DNA of 64,000 nt. Source: Agelaius tricolor (Eukaryota > Chordata > Aves > Passeriformes > Icteridae). Location of the stretch: NCBI GenBank assembly GCA_023055355.1, contig JALJCS010000001.1:95093381-95157380 (forward strand), read 5' to 3'. Shown piece by piece: positions 29,701 to 44,700 of this stretch. The notes beneath the pieces are model-generated. The model was not told where the DNA came from. It worked only from the letters and a program-made list of their open reading frames with translations, and ran no database searches. Both the position numbers and the translations under genes were made by a program. Every line of letters starts with the position of its first letter. The stretch's first letter is position 1.

Positions 29701-32700
29701 CAGATTTAAGCCATCTATTCAGCCAGCAAGCTAACAAGTCAACACCTTTGACATCAGCAGAAGCCTCAGATAATGGATGAACAGAATAACTTTAGGAATT
29801 TTGTTCAGACTTAATCAGGAATTCATGGGCAACACTTTGTCATAATTTAATTTCTACAATAAACCTAATGAAAAATGTAATACAAATGTTAAAAGTAATT
29901 AGCTACTGTTGTCTGAACTATTCTTCAAAGGACATACACTCATTGTGCATTACCAGGGTTTATGTACGAATTGGAACATCTGTCGTATTTTCATGCAGTT
30001 AATAATATTAACTGAATGTTCAGCTATCAGTTTAACTGATAGCAGTTAATGACTTGAGGTTCCCAAAAGGTTTTCTTAGTAAAATTAACTAAAGCCTCTC
30101 ATCAGTTTCATGAACATTCCTTAGTGGAACCTATTTCACTTTCCTGGTTCAGTTCCAGATATGTGTAGAAAAATGGTAAAGGATGCCTTGGCAGACCTGG
30201 CAAAAAATGGTTTCTCTGAAGATTTTCAGCATTACCCTCAGACATAAGTGCCTGCAGACATTGTGTAGTACACATGTAATGCCTCTTCTATTCAAAACCA
30301 TGTAATTGTACTACTGTTAACACTGGAATTAAAATTGTATTGTTATTCTGTTTGTACAAGACAGTTAAAACCGTTTCATTTCTAAATGATTTGTCAGATA
30401 ATATAAACTCATTTGCAGTTGCTTAATATGTCTAAATAATTAACAATTTACAGGTGACTTGAATCACAAAATTATTTATGAACCAAAACTACTGAAAATG
30501 AGAAAACCATTTGATTCATGTTTTTTTAATTGCTGTTCTATGAAATTGATTATCCCTTGTTTGCATAGTTACATTACTAAGAAAAGCAATATTAACAGGT
30601 AATACAAGTACATGCAAAGCAAATATTGTGTTTAAACTAAGCAATTATGATACCCAAAAGAGCACAATTGAGACTGTTTCCTAAAGCTCTTTCTGAAATA
30701 TGAAAAATATTGTCTATGTAGTCATCTTGTGATTGCCTTTTAGTCATAGATCTTATGCTGATTTTTTTATGGTTTTCTATAGATGAAAAAAATATTTGAG
30801 AAACTTCCAGGATTCAAAGAAATCCGCGTGTTAGGATTCAAGTAAGTAAGAAAATGGGGCTCTCCTTTTTGTTGGTTCCGAGGGTTCTCCTCTTCCTTCT
30901 TGTCCTCAAAAAGGAAGAGACCTGTAGAACAGTGGGCTGTGTATTTCTGTAAACAGAAAGCAATTTTATGGGAATATCATAGGGACAACATGACAAGAAG
31001 TACAGACACATCCCAAGTGAGACTATGAGGTTTTGAAGTAGCAAAAGTAGCTTTGATTCCCCTGAAGCTTGAAGGACACAATAAATTCTTTGAATTGTTT
31101 GTTAACAGCCCTGTATTAAGGACTTTTTAAAATGACAAGATAAAGAGAGTTAGTAGCATGATTAGTTAGGTGACAACTTTTTTGTTGCCCTTCATATCTT
31201 GCAGTGAAGGTGCCTTAGCAAGAGAGGGTTGCAGGAAGATACATGTTCACACATATAAAACTTTTTCAGTAGTTCTTTCTCAGGCCTTACAGACAATTAA
31301 AAAAGTTTCACTTTTTCAGTAAATTTCTGTTCTGTCTTGCCATTTCTTTTAGTTTTAGCTTCCTTGTGTGTTTACTACTAACACAACCTCATTTACTCTT
31401 TCAGAGAATAGAGAATTTATAGGGGAGGGGGAGGACATTGCATAAAGAATCAAATGAAAAACAAATAATAATAGTAAGAAACTGCAAAAAGGAAAGAAAG
31501 AGCAGGGAAAAAAGACAAATTCATTCGGTCTTATGGCACAGCATCAGGAACACTCAGTACTTCTTGCAATATTTAATATATGTTGAAGAACACTCATATT
31601 GCAATGCAATTTTAGACAAGAGCATCCTTCTTCCTAGCATTTCTCTCTACAAAAATTGCCTAGGAAAAGGAGAGAGAAGAGCAAAATAGTCTGAAAATTA
31701 GTTCCTTGTATTTTTATATTGAAATTAATAAAACAAAAAGCTGCCTACTGCAGTACAAGCAGAGAAAATGTATAGTAGATCTCATAGTTACAACTTGCAG
31801 TACCTAATCTCATTTAGTTGCGACTCCAGGAGGTCTGGGATCCACTTTGCTATCATATCTTGGACTTAGCTGGTATGAAAGAACATTCATCAGGTGGAAA
31901 AATTGGATTGATTCCTAATATCCAGTAATTTAGTTAGCTTTAGGAGTTACAGATCAGCAAAGATGGGTGTTACTGTCCATTCTCTCCATGTAGTGCTATT
32001 GCCATAGTACTACACATTCTAGCAGCATTTCCCACAAAGCCATGAAAAAAGACAACATCATAGGTATTCTGGAGAGTTCACCAGGGAAAATAACTGAGCA
32101 TTATGTGTAGAAGGTCAACATAGGCATGTCTTCCAGAGGTAATTAATGGTTCAAGTTACCCCTGTGACTACAGCCTGAATAGACATGGTGGATGGTAACT
32201 GTGATCATGGAAAGTACTGCCACAAGTGCCCATTGCCACCACAGATTTTAGCAGTGACAAGGCTCAAACTGCACCATTTCACCATGGAAATAGGAAAGCT
32301 GGTATTTCAGACAGCCATGGTAAAATAAAATTCCTGTTTCCCCACACAAATTCCCCCACAGTGATTCCCATTGTTTGGAAGGGAAAAAGTGAACTGATGG
32401 AGAGTAGACTGTCAATTTCACACAGAGCTAAAAATTGTAGATGACATGTAGAAGATAAGATAAATTGTCAAAAGATGGTTGTGAAGTGTGTGACAACTAT
32501 TTACCAGTAAACATGAATCTTTATTTTTCTTTCCTTTGCAATCCTTTCTCACATTCTTTATTCTGCGATGAAATGAAGACAGAAGAAGGAGAAAGATGGG
32601 TAATCTTTCACTCATTCATCATTGTTTTATAGACTAATTATAATAATAATTATTATTAATAACTTTATGATGTAGATAGATAAATCATTAAATGTCTTTA

Positions 32701-35700
32701 TCTTGATGTGACAAAGTGAATTGGTTGTGTTCTAAGTACAAAATCTGCCTAAGTACAAAATCTGTGCTATAAAGTGTCAGGGACACCTTTAATCTGAATG
32801 TTTCATGTAATCAAATTTTGTTAGGATGTCTCTGAAGAAAAGAAAATCTTTGACCTAAGAAAATTCACATTCATATGACTAAAGATTTATACCAGCTGTA
32901 TACTGAAAGGGAAAAATAAGTAGGAAAACTATATTCAAATTTTCATTTTTGATCTGCTGTTTCCTAGCTGTATTCCCATGTACACAATATTTCCATAAGT
33001 ATGTAGAATTTGATTTGTTATCTCCATTATCAAGGCAGATAGAATAGCAAAGAGACCAGTTACTAGCTTGATAAAATGCAGGAAGTTTTTCACTGGTAAT
33101 ACAAACAGCTACAGAGTCTATTGTTCTTGCTGCTTAAAAGTGCTACCGGGGAATAATTTGTCTAGCAGTTTCCCAGAATTTCTCTTTTGCTCATGCTTTA
33201 AAAGGAAGAATTTTCTAATGTGTTTCCTGAATTCTTGCAATGTCATATAAATGCAAATATATTGCACACACTAGATAAAAGTGAAATTCTTCTCTTTATT
33301 GTTATTTGACATTGTAAAAAAAAGTAACATAGTGGAATAGAAATGTTTACAATGTACTCACTATTTTTCATTTAATTAGGTGAATTTAACATGTATAAAA
33401 ATGATGTATTAAAAATGGTGAATATTTGAGACTTCTGTTAAACATGAATTCCAGGGAGAAGCCATACACACCCTTTTGCACTGGGAAAAGCTAACTCCCA
33501 CTGTGAAAAAGTGATTTGCTTGCCACATTAGATGGCTGTTCTTTGAAAAAGAGAAAAAAAATGTCTCTTGTGATAAGATTTTTGCTTATCTCCAGTTTTA
33601 GGATCTAATCCCTTTTCATAGGTTCCTGAATAATTAATGTGTGATTATACGTTCTAATAACCCCAGTGTGCCTTCATAGCTGTTTGAATCAGTAGTCAAG
33701 GACTTCACACTATATTACCAGTTCTACAGATTTCTGAGTAGTCAGATTAAATCAGATTATGTTAGAAGATTTTTGCAATTACCTTCAATGTGGGAATTTT
33801 TATTAAAAGTTATGCATGGGAAAAAAAGGAGTTCGGTGAAGAAAAAGTAACTTGAAGGTGACAGACTCATTAGAAAGAAGTAAATTTGCATTACTCTAAC
33901 AGAATATGTTATGGCTGCAGATTTGTTGGTCTGGAAAATAATTTCTCAGCCAGTGACTGATTTTGCTGCTCTGGGCACTCTCACCTTTCCCCCTTGCAGA
34001 TCCAGCAGCACAGTAGCAAGATACGTGGTGAACTTTGAGAGAGATGGCTCAGAAACCAAAGGCACAGCAGATGACATCTCAACTATTGGATCTAATAAGG
34101 TCGAAAGTGAAAAAATACCAATTTCTCCAGTTGAAGAGAGGGAAATATCAGCAACTAAACTGACAGTAACAGACCTTCAGCAGCTGGTTGCCACTGCACT
34201 CCATGAAGACCAGTCCCTGCCAGTGGACCTTGGAACACTTCAGTTTACTGATGGTCAGTACAGCAGGTGGCAGGTGCCAGGCACAAGCCTGAATCTTGCC
34301 TTCCCAAACTGATGCAATTTCAGTAAGGTGTCCGTTGCTTCTCTAACAGATGATTTTCATCTGGCATAGTCCATTCTCCTTGGTGTTGAAATAAGTTAAG
34401 TTTTATAGTAAAATGTGTCTTTATACAGCCTAACTTGCAACTGTATTAGAATATTTTTCTTGGTTTTTTGTTTTTTTGAACACTAACATCATTAAGAGGA
34501 GAAAAATAAAATAAATACTATGAGTATTCACTGAATCATTTTAACTTCCAGTATGGACACTCCTCTTTCTTTAACAAGAAAAAAAATTAAATCTGCCTCT
34601 TACATCAGATTAGCTTTCTGAAAGCTCTATCTTTATTGTAAGCAAGCCATCTAACCTCTCAGCAGCATCAGAGACATTGGCACCTTAAACAGCATTTGAT
34701 CCCCAGATAAAATCAGTAAAGATGTGTTTCACTCACACACTGAAACACAGAGGGAGTGTAGAAGACAAGCTGGGTGTGAAAACCTCCAGCGGAAGCTGAA
34801 GGTCTGGTGTTCAGTAATCCAGCTAATAAATATCCCTTTCTAGTTCATCAATCATTTTTGCAAAGCTAGCAAACTACTTTTTGAGAGATGTGTTAAAAAA
34901 GGGGGAAAATAATTTGAAATAATTTTCATATGCATATTTACTGCAACAACCTCAAAACCCATACCAAATTTTAGCTACAGTGTTTCATTTGCAAACAGCA
35001 GCATTTTCCTACCAAAAAAAAAGTTATTCAGTTGAACTAATACTTTCTGTAAGAATAAAGTGTCATATTTTAATGTATAGGAAAATTCCCAAGAAAAAAT
35101 TTTTATAGAACACTTCAATAATAAATATTTTAATCAACTTTCTCCCAATAGTTAATTCTAATAACCAATTTTAGACAAACAGTTTGCATGCAAGTACTTT
35201 TAAGTTCTTCTCTGAGAGGTGAAAGGACCAGCCTGAGCACAAAAGCCAAAACACTGACATTGCAACGGTGTGGACTCAGGCTAAAACTGGAATGGCTTGA
35301 GGCTTAATGAGCACAATATAATGAGTCATTGTAGTCCATGCAGATTTAACTGAGGGGTTCACACTTCAGATCATTTTAAGCATTCCTCCATGGTTCAGCT
35401 CTCTGCAGACCTATCCCATTTATGCTAAATAAAGCATATGAAGAATAGTGCATATAAAGTTTGGTTTTCTTCATAATTGCATTTTTGAATGGGAATTGAT
35501 ACTTTTTTGTCTTTAGATGGATTTTTAAAAGCAATTTTTTGATGGAGAACATTTTAGTACTGTTTTTTTTAATTGAGTTTGTGTTTTGATCAGTTTTCCA
35601 TGTGCTGGTGCTGAAGTATTCTGTGCTGTCTCTTTCTCTCTTTCTAATGTTTTTGATTTTCTTTGCAGAAACTATTATACCACCTAGTGATTTAGACAAT

Positions 35701-38700
35701 GATATCCAAGGTGTGGTCACTATTCCTCTGGCAGGCCCTGATTTGGTAGGTTAATAACACTTTTCATGTTTATTTATTTCTCCATGGGAAAAGATATACA
35801 CAAAAAGTTTCTTATGCTGGAATACCATATGTGCCTTTTGTACATTCTGTAAGGATGAATGTTGTGTTGTTTTACTGCAGCAGAGATACTGTTTAGAGCA
35901 CTTGCAGGTGAATATTACAGCCTGATTATGTTTTCCAGATTTAATTATAATGTAAACAGTGGCTCATCAGTTCAGCAGTACATCTTAATGGCAGAAAGAG
36001 AGCAGTTTACAGGGCTAGTTAAAGTCATCTTCCTTCCACCACTTTTAAAATTACAGGAACTGTGATCAGGATCACATGTACATGCCAAACATTTTATTAA
36101 TCCGACGAGTTCATAGCAGCCTTCCTGTATCTGAAGGGGCCTGCAGGGAAGCTGGAGAGGGACTCTGTCAGACAGAGTTTGTCAGATCTGTAGTAACAGG
36201 ACAAGGAAAATGGGCTCAAACTGAAAGATGGGAAATTTAAGTTAGATATGCAGTAGATGTTCTTTACTGTGAGGATGGTGAGAAACTGGTACAGGGTGCC
36301 TGGGGAGGTTAAGGATGCCCCAGCCCTGGCAGTGCTCCAGGACAGGTTGGATGTGCCATTGAGCAACGTGGTCTAGTGGAAGATGACACTTACCATGGCA
36401 GGGGAGCTTGTGACTAGATGAGCTCTAAGGCCCCTTCCAACCCAACCCATGTTGACTTAGCTATTTGCTAGCTCATGTGGCTAAAGATTATTGCCTTTTT
36501 AGCAATGAAGTTCAAACATAATAATGAAAGCTGCTTTTTTAAAACTTTTTTAGGAGGAACTCCCACTAGGTTATCCCAGTCCAGCAACAGTAGATCAAAG
36601 AGGAGATGTATTTGTTGATGAATTTACAACTGAAAGCCCTGCTCTAAGTGAAGAAATCAGCATCCCTGAAGAATTTAATAATTTTATTACATCTGAACCT
36701 GATTTTCCTACCAAACCCTCCAGAGAACCATTTCAGGACAGATATCCATACACCCAAGTTATTGCTACTGACCACCCAAGTTTCACAGTGCCTTTCAGTG
36801 CTCTGGGTAGCACCAGCAGTCCTCCAAAACCAGAGGATTCCTATTTGCCTCCCCCAGCAGATGCCTCTGCTGGCCAGGACTCGCTCACGGGTGGCTCTGA
36901 GTCTCCAGTGGAGCTGGGCACCACGGGGAGCTTCACCACACCCCATCTCCTGCCTGCCAGAGAGCTGGACAGGGAAGCTGAAGAGAAGGAAGAACTGACT
37001 GACATAGCAGAACCTCCTTTCAAGGAAGTCGACCAAGACAGCCTGTCTGGACAAGGTAAGACACAAGAGATTTTTATGTAAGGGAGAGTAGGAGAGGTGC
37101 AGCTGTTGTGGCACGTGTAGTCACGTGTCAGAGCAGTAAGCATTCCTTTCCATTGTGACAGAAAATTCTCCTTCGCAACCAAAGGTGAAAAATGTACATT
37201 TCTGATGGTCTCTTCAGCAAAATCCTAATGCACCTTAGTTCAAGGTTGTAAAACCCAACAGATGCCAAAGGATAAGGAACACTTTAGTACAGAGTATTAT
37301 GGTAAAATTTCAAACAGGCAGAGCAAAAAAACATGTCAGTGGAAAAAAAAAGGAAGTTCTAGATTAACATTAAAAAAATTGGTACTTAGAACATGGAAAG
37401 TAAATTACTTGGGGCTCTACTGACAGTTGTGGATGATAGCTGCGAGAGTAACATGACATAATTTCTTCCAGCAAAGAGTACCATGGCTCAGAAAAGCTTT
37501 CATATCTACAGGTCTGATTAATGTGAATTTTTTTTTAAATTTCTGTTTTCTCTATTTGTTTATTCCATTTTATCTATGCAGTAGTCATGGAAGCACCCAT
37601 CTACATGAGGAAAAATACAAAATAAAAGAAAAAAGGATATATATACATAAAAAGAAAAGTCTGGATAATGCAGCCTTTCAAATGAAAAATATATGATAGA
37701 CACATTTCCCACAGCCGACCCTGCAAACTAAACAAAGTTCAGACAAAGATCAGGATCAGCTTTAGGGTACAGGCAATTTAGGCTTTCCCCCAGAATAGCA
37801 AAATATCTGTAAGGTTACTGCTTCCATCGCCTCTGCCAGCAGCTACAAGGCCATAAGAGCCACTGTGTGCAGGTGGCTGAATTGTGCAGGGCAGGAGCCT
37901 CCACTGCCAAAGCAGGAATAGCCATGATTAGGAGGAGTTTCCCTCCATCTGTCCCAGCTCTTGTCTGCTCCCCCTCCAATCCTGCTCCCTGGCCTGGGGT
38001 TACCATCTCAGTGTTAGGCCAGTAAACTTAAATTTTATTTACACTTCAAAGCCTGTGCTTCCTGTGTAAGATGCAAGAGGTCACTACAGGCACAAGGGAG
38101 GAATTAGTTCTTGGCTGAATATTCATATGTGCTTTGTCTCAGATTTTTGACTGACTCTCAAAAGGATAGCAGAGGGCAGGTAAGCACATCATGGGAGTCA
38201 GCAGGATTCTTTGATGTCCCCACATAGTCTCTAAGCAATAATAAAAAATCTGCAGAGAAAAACAAACAAAAGGCAAATTCAGGGCAAAATTCCAGCAACA
38301 TGCATTAACTCGCACAACGACACTCGACACTTGGTGTTTCTGGATATCTGAAAGCATCACACTCAAAGCCTGTAAGTTTGCTCCCTGCTGCAGGAAAGTT
38401 CCCTGTTCCCATAGGAGGTTCTACCCTGTCCCAGCTCAACCAGCACCCTCCTTGCCCAGGCATTGGCCTTTCATGTCCCTCCTGTACTCCAGAAGTCTCT
38501 TGAAGTGAGAAGAGTGAACCCTTCTCCTCCTTTCAAGATGTTCTTCCTTATCCAGCATGTCCAAAGCCAGCAGGAAGGGACCTTCATCCCTGCTGCCTGC
38601 CCACATTGTGTAAGGCAAACAGGCCAGGCAGAGCTGATTGGAGAGCTGGGCAAGGATTGCATGGTGATAACATCCTTCACAGTCCTTCACAATGGGCTTG

Positions 38701-41700
38701 CCTGGCAGAGGTGTGGGAGTGGGGAATGTCCATTCATCATACAGCCTGTAAAACCCAACAGATGCCAAAGGATAACGAACACTTAGTACAGAGTATTATG
38801 GTAAAATTTCAAAAAGGCAGAGCAAAAAAACATGTCAGGGGAAAAAAAAAAAGGAAGTTCTAGATTAACATCCATTCATGTTTTTCTGGATTAACACCCA
38901 TTCGTGTTTTTCTGGATCAAGCAAATCATTACATCAGTGTTTTAGAGAGTAGAGGATGTAAAAGGTGCCAACCATCAGCTCCTGACTGGGAAGAGCACAG
39001 CACATTTCATGGTCATGTTGTTGCATGGTAGTTAATGCACTGAATATAAACTTCCCATTCTATAATGTTGCTTTTATAAACAGATTTTGGAAATGAGAGA
39101 AAAACAAATACTTTATGATTAGCAGAGTGACTTAAAGTTTAGAAAAATCACTTCTTACAAGAATCAGCTGTCAAATGTTCCTGAAAATAATGTTTATGAT
39201 GAAAAGTCTTACATGCAACTATTTTCAAATGCATGCTGAGAAGTCTTGTAGTGTTACTGATAAAAGCACAGCATACCTTCAAATAACATTCATTATAACT
39301 ATGGAAAAGTGCTACATTAGCAGGGAAAGGAAAGTCATGCATTTTTCATTCTATTCACTCATTGCGTTAGGGACTCGATGTCATAAAAACTGCATAAAGT
39401 CACATATCTATTTCCCAATTTCTTAAACATGTCTTGCCTATGAGCTCCAAGTGACTGAAGAGAAGAAGCTGAGGATCTTTAACTCACTTGCACTGACCCC
39501 TTAAGAAATTATTTGCTGCATATTTAAGTTAGAACCTGTCAAACTGCAAAACAGAACAAAATCTAGAGCTGTAAAAAAAAGCCTACCCCAAAATAAGGTA
39601 TCCTATCTTGTTTCACCTCGTTGAATAAAAGTAATGTCTGAAACAAGCACCAGAGTATAAGAATTCCATCATTATTTCTGCAGCTGAGTAGCAGGGAAAA
39701 AAAATAATTGTTCCCTGTCTAAAAAGTAGGGATGCTGTGTTAGCAATGACTCAAAGCTGCAGCTATTATATTTTCTTAAAAGCTTACACTACACAAAGCA
39801 TACTGCATGCCTAACAGTCAGGAGAGCTGTTGAAAACCTATTTCTTGAGTTTTTAAAATGTATACTCTTTACTCTTTAAAACTTTTTTCCCTTTTTAAAG
39901 CCTTTTTCAATTCTGGCAGTCCTGTGTGTACAGTATTTCCTGTAGCCTTTTATTTCCTGATATATTGTGCATTTCATGGGAACTAATGGAATTCAATCTG
40001 GAAATTCAGGTTTTATTAAAGTCACCAGTGTTAGTACTATTAATTTTAATATGGCAGCAGAACCTACCTGGTACATAATATTTCACACTTTGTTCCTGGC
40101 TGCATTTCATAGCTGCTTTTCTTAGTAATATTGAAGGGAAAAAAAGTCTTTAAACTGTTTTTGGTGTGAAATAGCAGGAACTACTCAGACAGTGCTGTAT
40201 AAGGTTGGGCAGAGGATTAGGGTCCAAACAGTTGTCTGAAATTCTACTGTATTAGTTTTCAACCATTTCCCCACCCTACTCTCCAGAAGATGGAGTACAT
40301 TTTCTTCATCATGTGTTTAGAAATCTAAATTCACTCTTCTTTACCATGAAAGGAAAAACTGGCTACCAAAAATAACATAGTCTGAGGTTTTTTAGGTATT
40401 AGCTCTGTTTCAGAGATGGGCTTTATTGCACTGGCTGTCACATGTGTGCACTGGGAGCTGGACATCACTACAGACTCCTGAATATTGAATTTCTACATCC
40501 CACACCAACTACCTTAACTGGGCCTGCCCAAGATCACTGAGCAAGTAACTAAAAAATTTCTTTCACAGTTTTTAAAGAGATAAGCAGCCTCAGCCTCACA
40601 CCCATAAATACAGGCAAAGTTCTGCATACAACACCTAGAGGAAGGTGAGCAGAAACAGGTGAGGGATGAAGAGTGCGGATGGATGAAGGTGAGGGATGGA
40701 AGAATGGGAACTGCCAGGTGTGGGCAGCCAGGGGGAGGGATGAGCCAGGAGCAGGCGTGGGCTGAGGAGGGGCAGCTCTGCACAGTGAGGTTGTCCATGG
40801 GCAGCCAGCAGCAGGCCAGGGGGATTGGAGCTCTGTGCTGGCCACATGGTGATGGTGGCAGCTGCTCCACCCCCTGCCCTAGTCCAGAAACAGCAGCAGG
40901 AAGATGCCAAGCTGTCCTTAAGGTAAGCCAAGTGTTCTGAGATTTCACTACAGAACTAGAAGAAAGGCTGTGGCACACTTTTCCTTATCTCTAATTGAAA
41001 AGTTCTGAAATGCCTGTATCAGATGTCACTATTTCAATATCTGACACCTCAGAAAGGTTTTTCTTTGCTGTAGCACCTTTCAAATATTGTCTATTTCTAT
41101 TTTCCATTTACAACTAGTGCAAAAAAGAGAGTTTTTTCCCCCTACTATCTGAGATGATACTTTTCTCCAGCATTCTTCTTTCTTCTTCATATTTTCCTCC
41201 TTCTGCAGTTAAAAGTCATTAGCATTTCTTCTGCACAGTTAAATTTCTTCTCTTTGCAGTCCTCCTGCAACTGTCTAAAACAGTATGACAATTCAAAAGG
41301 GAAGCAATTTATGTAATGTATTAGACAGATGTTATTTCAAAAACCAAGAAAATTTCAGCAGTAAAACAAACAATAATATTTGGCTTCCTAAACAGTAAGA
41401 AATGCAATTTGAATTTGTTTTAACTGTAGCCACTAACAAATTGTACAGTCCAGGTAAATGTTTATCCCAAAATCCTGGCCATCATGGAGGCAACATTATT
41501 TCTGGAGAAGTTATTGCAAAAAAAACCCAAAGCTGCAGTAAAATCCCTCAGCTACTCAGATGTACTGCATCCCAGTTTGAGGAGCCTGGGTCATCCTCAG
41601 GCTTTCATGAAGGACTCTGAGAGACAAAGACTCTGCAGGGTTTATTGCAGGAGTTTTTCCTGTGAGAAGAAACCACTGATAAGGAGTACATGATGGTCAC

Positions 41701-44700
41701 ATCTCTGTATGTGTAACTGATAAAAGTCTCATTAATTATTTCCATAATTAATCTCATGTTCACACAAACCTGCTGTGAGTTGTCCCCATTAATATTATCC
41801 TGCTACCCAACAGTTAATTAGGTGGCACACTCGTCACTCATTCTTATTTCCAAGTAATCTTTAGGAAAAAATCTCAGGGTTTTGCACATTTGTGGATTTT
41901 TTCTGCCTCTGTTTCAACCTCAGCTGCCTTAGCAGTGTCTTTGCTTAGCACAGTTTTCTGTTTGGCATAACCAGCATTGTCACAGAAAAGAAAACCCCAT
42001 TGTTTCTTGCAAGAACCTCTCTGGAAGTTCCCAGGATTGGAATTCACCCATTCGTTGTGCCAGGAACGCTCACCATTTTTTTTACATCAATGGATATAGA
42101 GGGTAAGAGCTCTTCTGTTCCCTTGAATATTTTTATGTTTTCCTCATGTGTTCTTGGATCATAAACTGACAGAATTTTCTTGACATTTTTGCCCATCAGC
42201 TTCTCTCTGTGCCCTTCTACTTGTCTCTTGCTGCCTCAGATGTGCAAAGAGTGTTTCTTGTGAAGGTTGCCTGACGTTTGGAGAAGTGAACAGGTGAGTT
42301 TAGCAATGTCATTTCTCAAGCACCTTATACAATATTAAGTAGTCTGAAAGTTGTCTACAAATTGAAGATGAGGGTGAACAGAAGAGTTCCAGCAGCCCAT
42401 ATTAGGATATGCTGGATTGAAGGAAACGTTTTGATTGGTTAGAACTGCCTACTCAGAGTATTCCAGAGGAATCCTAAACATATTAAAGTAAGTTATTAGC
42501 ATCTGGTCAGAATTTAATGACAACAATCTGCCCAGCTGTCTCTGTGCTGGGAACAGCAGTAGCAATTGGAATAGAACAAAAACTACATCACATCTTCAAA
42601 ACATACTTAGAAATGCTGAAATGAAATGACTAATCCAAGCAAAAAAGTTTGAGAGAAAGTGAGCACTATCTATTTTTCCAATTTAACACATGACTTGTTT
42701 AAATTATTAAGCTATCCAACCACTTCTGTTTTACTTTAAGGCTAAGCTTGTCTTCCTTCAACTATTATTTCTTATTCATGACCCCCCAAATACACAACAC
42801 AAATGAACCAAAACAAGTGATAACTTTCTTTAAACTCAATTGGTAATTCCAATGAGTCATTAAAATGACTGTGTGAAGTACTGAAAACAATTTATATTGC
42901 TGCTAAGAAAATTTGTTTATCCAGATGCAAATCTTCTCGTGTAATGAAAAAATGTATAATAATGAAAAAATGTAATACCCCATTGTGCACCTATGAAAAT
43001 AGCAGGAAGATAGACCTCAGTGCTTCACCACTTGTTCAGTCACACTTTGTAGTCAAGCCTACAAACCACCCATAATTCTTCCTCTTTGTTACAGTGCATG
43101 AAGGAGCTCTCACTCCAGGAGGGATATATATGTGTTGCTGCATGTGGTTTAATTCCACTTTGTTCCAGAAAATTAATTTTCTTTAGAACTAAAGGGCTAA
43201 AATCTTGAGGCAGTTTACAGATTTTAGACATGACTGCAATAATTCTAATTGTCTAATAAAGGCAAACATAAAAGGCAGAAATAAGTTCAGAATTTGAAGG
43301 ACCAGTATCACAAATAATTTTAAATGTGTATTTTAAATATATTATTGTCCTGAATAAAATTAATTTAAAGCCCCTGGTCTTTGCAGCATTATAATCAGAA
43401 GGATATTCTAAAACAAATAATACAGACATCTGTGCTGGGAGTGTAAGGTTAACATTTGTCATGTCATAAATGAATGAAACTAATGAAGTTTACATGTCAT
43501 GTAGTCCAGTTGGAACAAATATTAGGCAAAGTGGCTCTGCTGAGACTAATACACCCTAAATAATGCATTTCCCTCACTTATTAAAAATCCTTGGTCTTGC
43601 TAGAAATGCTGGGTTTAAAAAAATTGTGTTATGATCAAATGGTACTAAAACTTTGACTTTCTAAATTATTAATCTCCTCTCTTTGGAGAATTCAATATTC
43701 TCCAGCATAGGAGAGTCCACTTGACCTCAGACTGGAAATTTTTTTAGTCTGTTCCTTGTTAGAGAAAAACTCATGCCACCTGCATTGGACTGTTATAAAC
43801 AAGTTGTTACTTGGGTGCTCTGAATAACCTCTGCTCCATCATCTGCTCCATATCTCAATGGAATTTTGTATCTCTGTCTATAGACAGGGCTTGGCCTTCC
43901 AGCTTTGATCTTCTCAGCCATCTTAAGATGCCTTACATAGATACCACTGATGCTAATATCAATTTAAGCAGCTAGTGTTTTTAAAACACTACAGTGTTTA
44001 AAACTAACAAACAAAAATACATAAAAATCTTAAATGGAGGCATATTTGCAATAATCACATTAAATTTAATGTGATTCGTGTTTATGAATATTTACAACTG
44101 AAACTGCTGTCAGGGGTGTCATAGACTTTTTGGTTTTAATTGCAAATGCCAGTAACTTCTGACTTTAAGTTGAAGATAACATGCAATTTTTCTCCCATAA
44201 GTCCTTAACATTTCTTTCTCAAACTTTCTATGAAGTTCTGTAGAGGAAAAAACTAAATTTCAAGCAATGACATCCAGGTATAAATTAGAAGGACACAAAA
44301 ATTTCACTTTCATTCTGTAGAACAGCAAGATCATTACATGCATCAGTAAGAACATGATTAAACCAAGCCTGGATGCAAAATATTTTTTTCTTCTTCATTT
44401 TACTGAATTTACATGTTTGGCCTTCTCTTTCATTCTTCCCCAGTTGGTAGACCTTTTAAAATTAAATTATTGTAGTATACAATATTTGTAGAATAGTGGT
44501 GCCAATAACAGAGTTTTATAGTCAAAATTTTATACAGAGTCAAACTTTCCTTAATAACCATCTTTATTGCCATGCAGTTTGGAATAATGGGCTTTCAAGC
44601 AGAGTTGGAGCAGGGAATTTCTGGCACAGAAAAGCCTGCTGGGTTTGACTGAAAAACAAAAAGTATTGTTCATGAATGGCATCTTCATAGCTTTCTAAAG

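Larger units (their letters stand above)
27213..30782 (+). other. IMPG1 introns 5, 6 and 7 (between exons 6 and 7)
   Basis: Three introns of about 1.0-1.3 kb each. A GC-richer stretch at about 28640-28890 in intron 6 stands out from the AT-rich surroundings but shows no exon or repeat I recognise. Intron 7 has nothing notable. Confidence 0.75.

Noticed and set aside
33911..34312. 133-aa plus-strand ORF extending beyond exon 10 on both sides
   Set aside because: The core is exon 10, but the N-terminal part before 34000 and the part after 34253 are intron read-through.
36644..37182. Minus-strand ORFs of 113 and 156 aa
   Set aside because: Shadows of the coding exon 12 on the opposite strand.
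37247..38871. Miniature LTR element (TG...CA ends on two direct repeats)
   Set aside because: No tRNA primer site after copy 1, no polypurine tract before copy 2, no matching target-site duplication.
40514..40978. Overlapping ORFs up to 154 aa on both strands and a GTAAGC donor-like site at 40922
   Set aside because: The stretch is a GC-rich G/A-biased low-complexity area, which suppresses stop codons in several frames. The donor phase does not fit exon 12 and there is no good acceptor.
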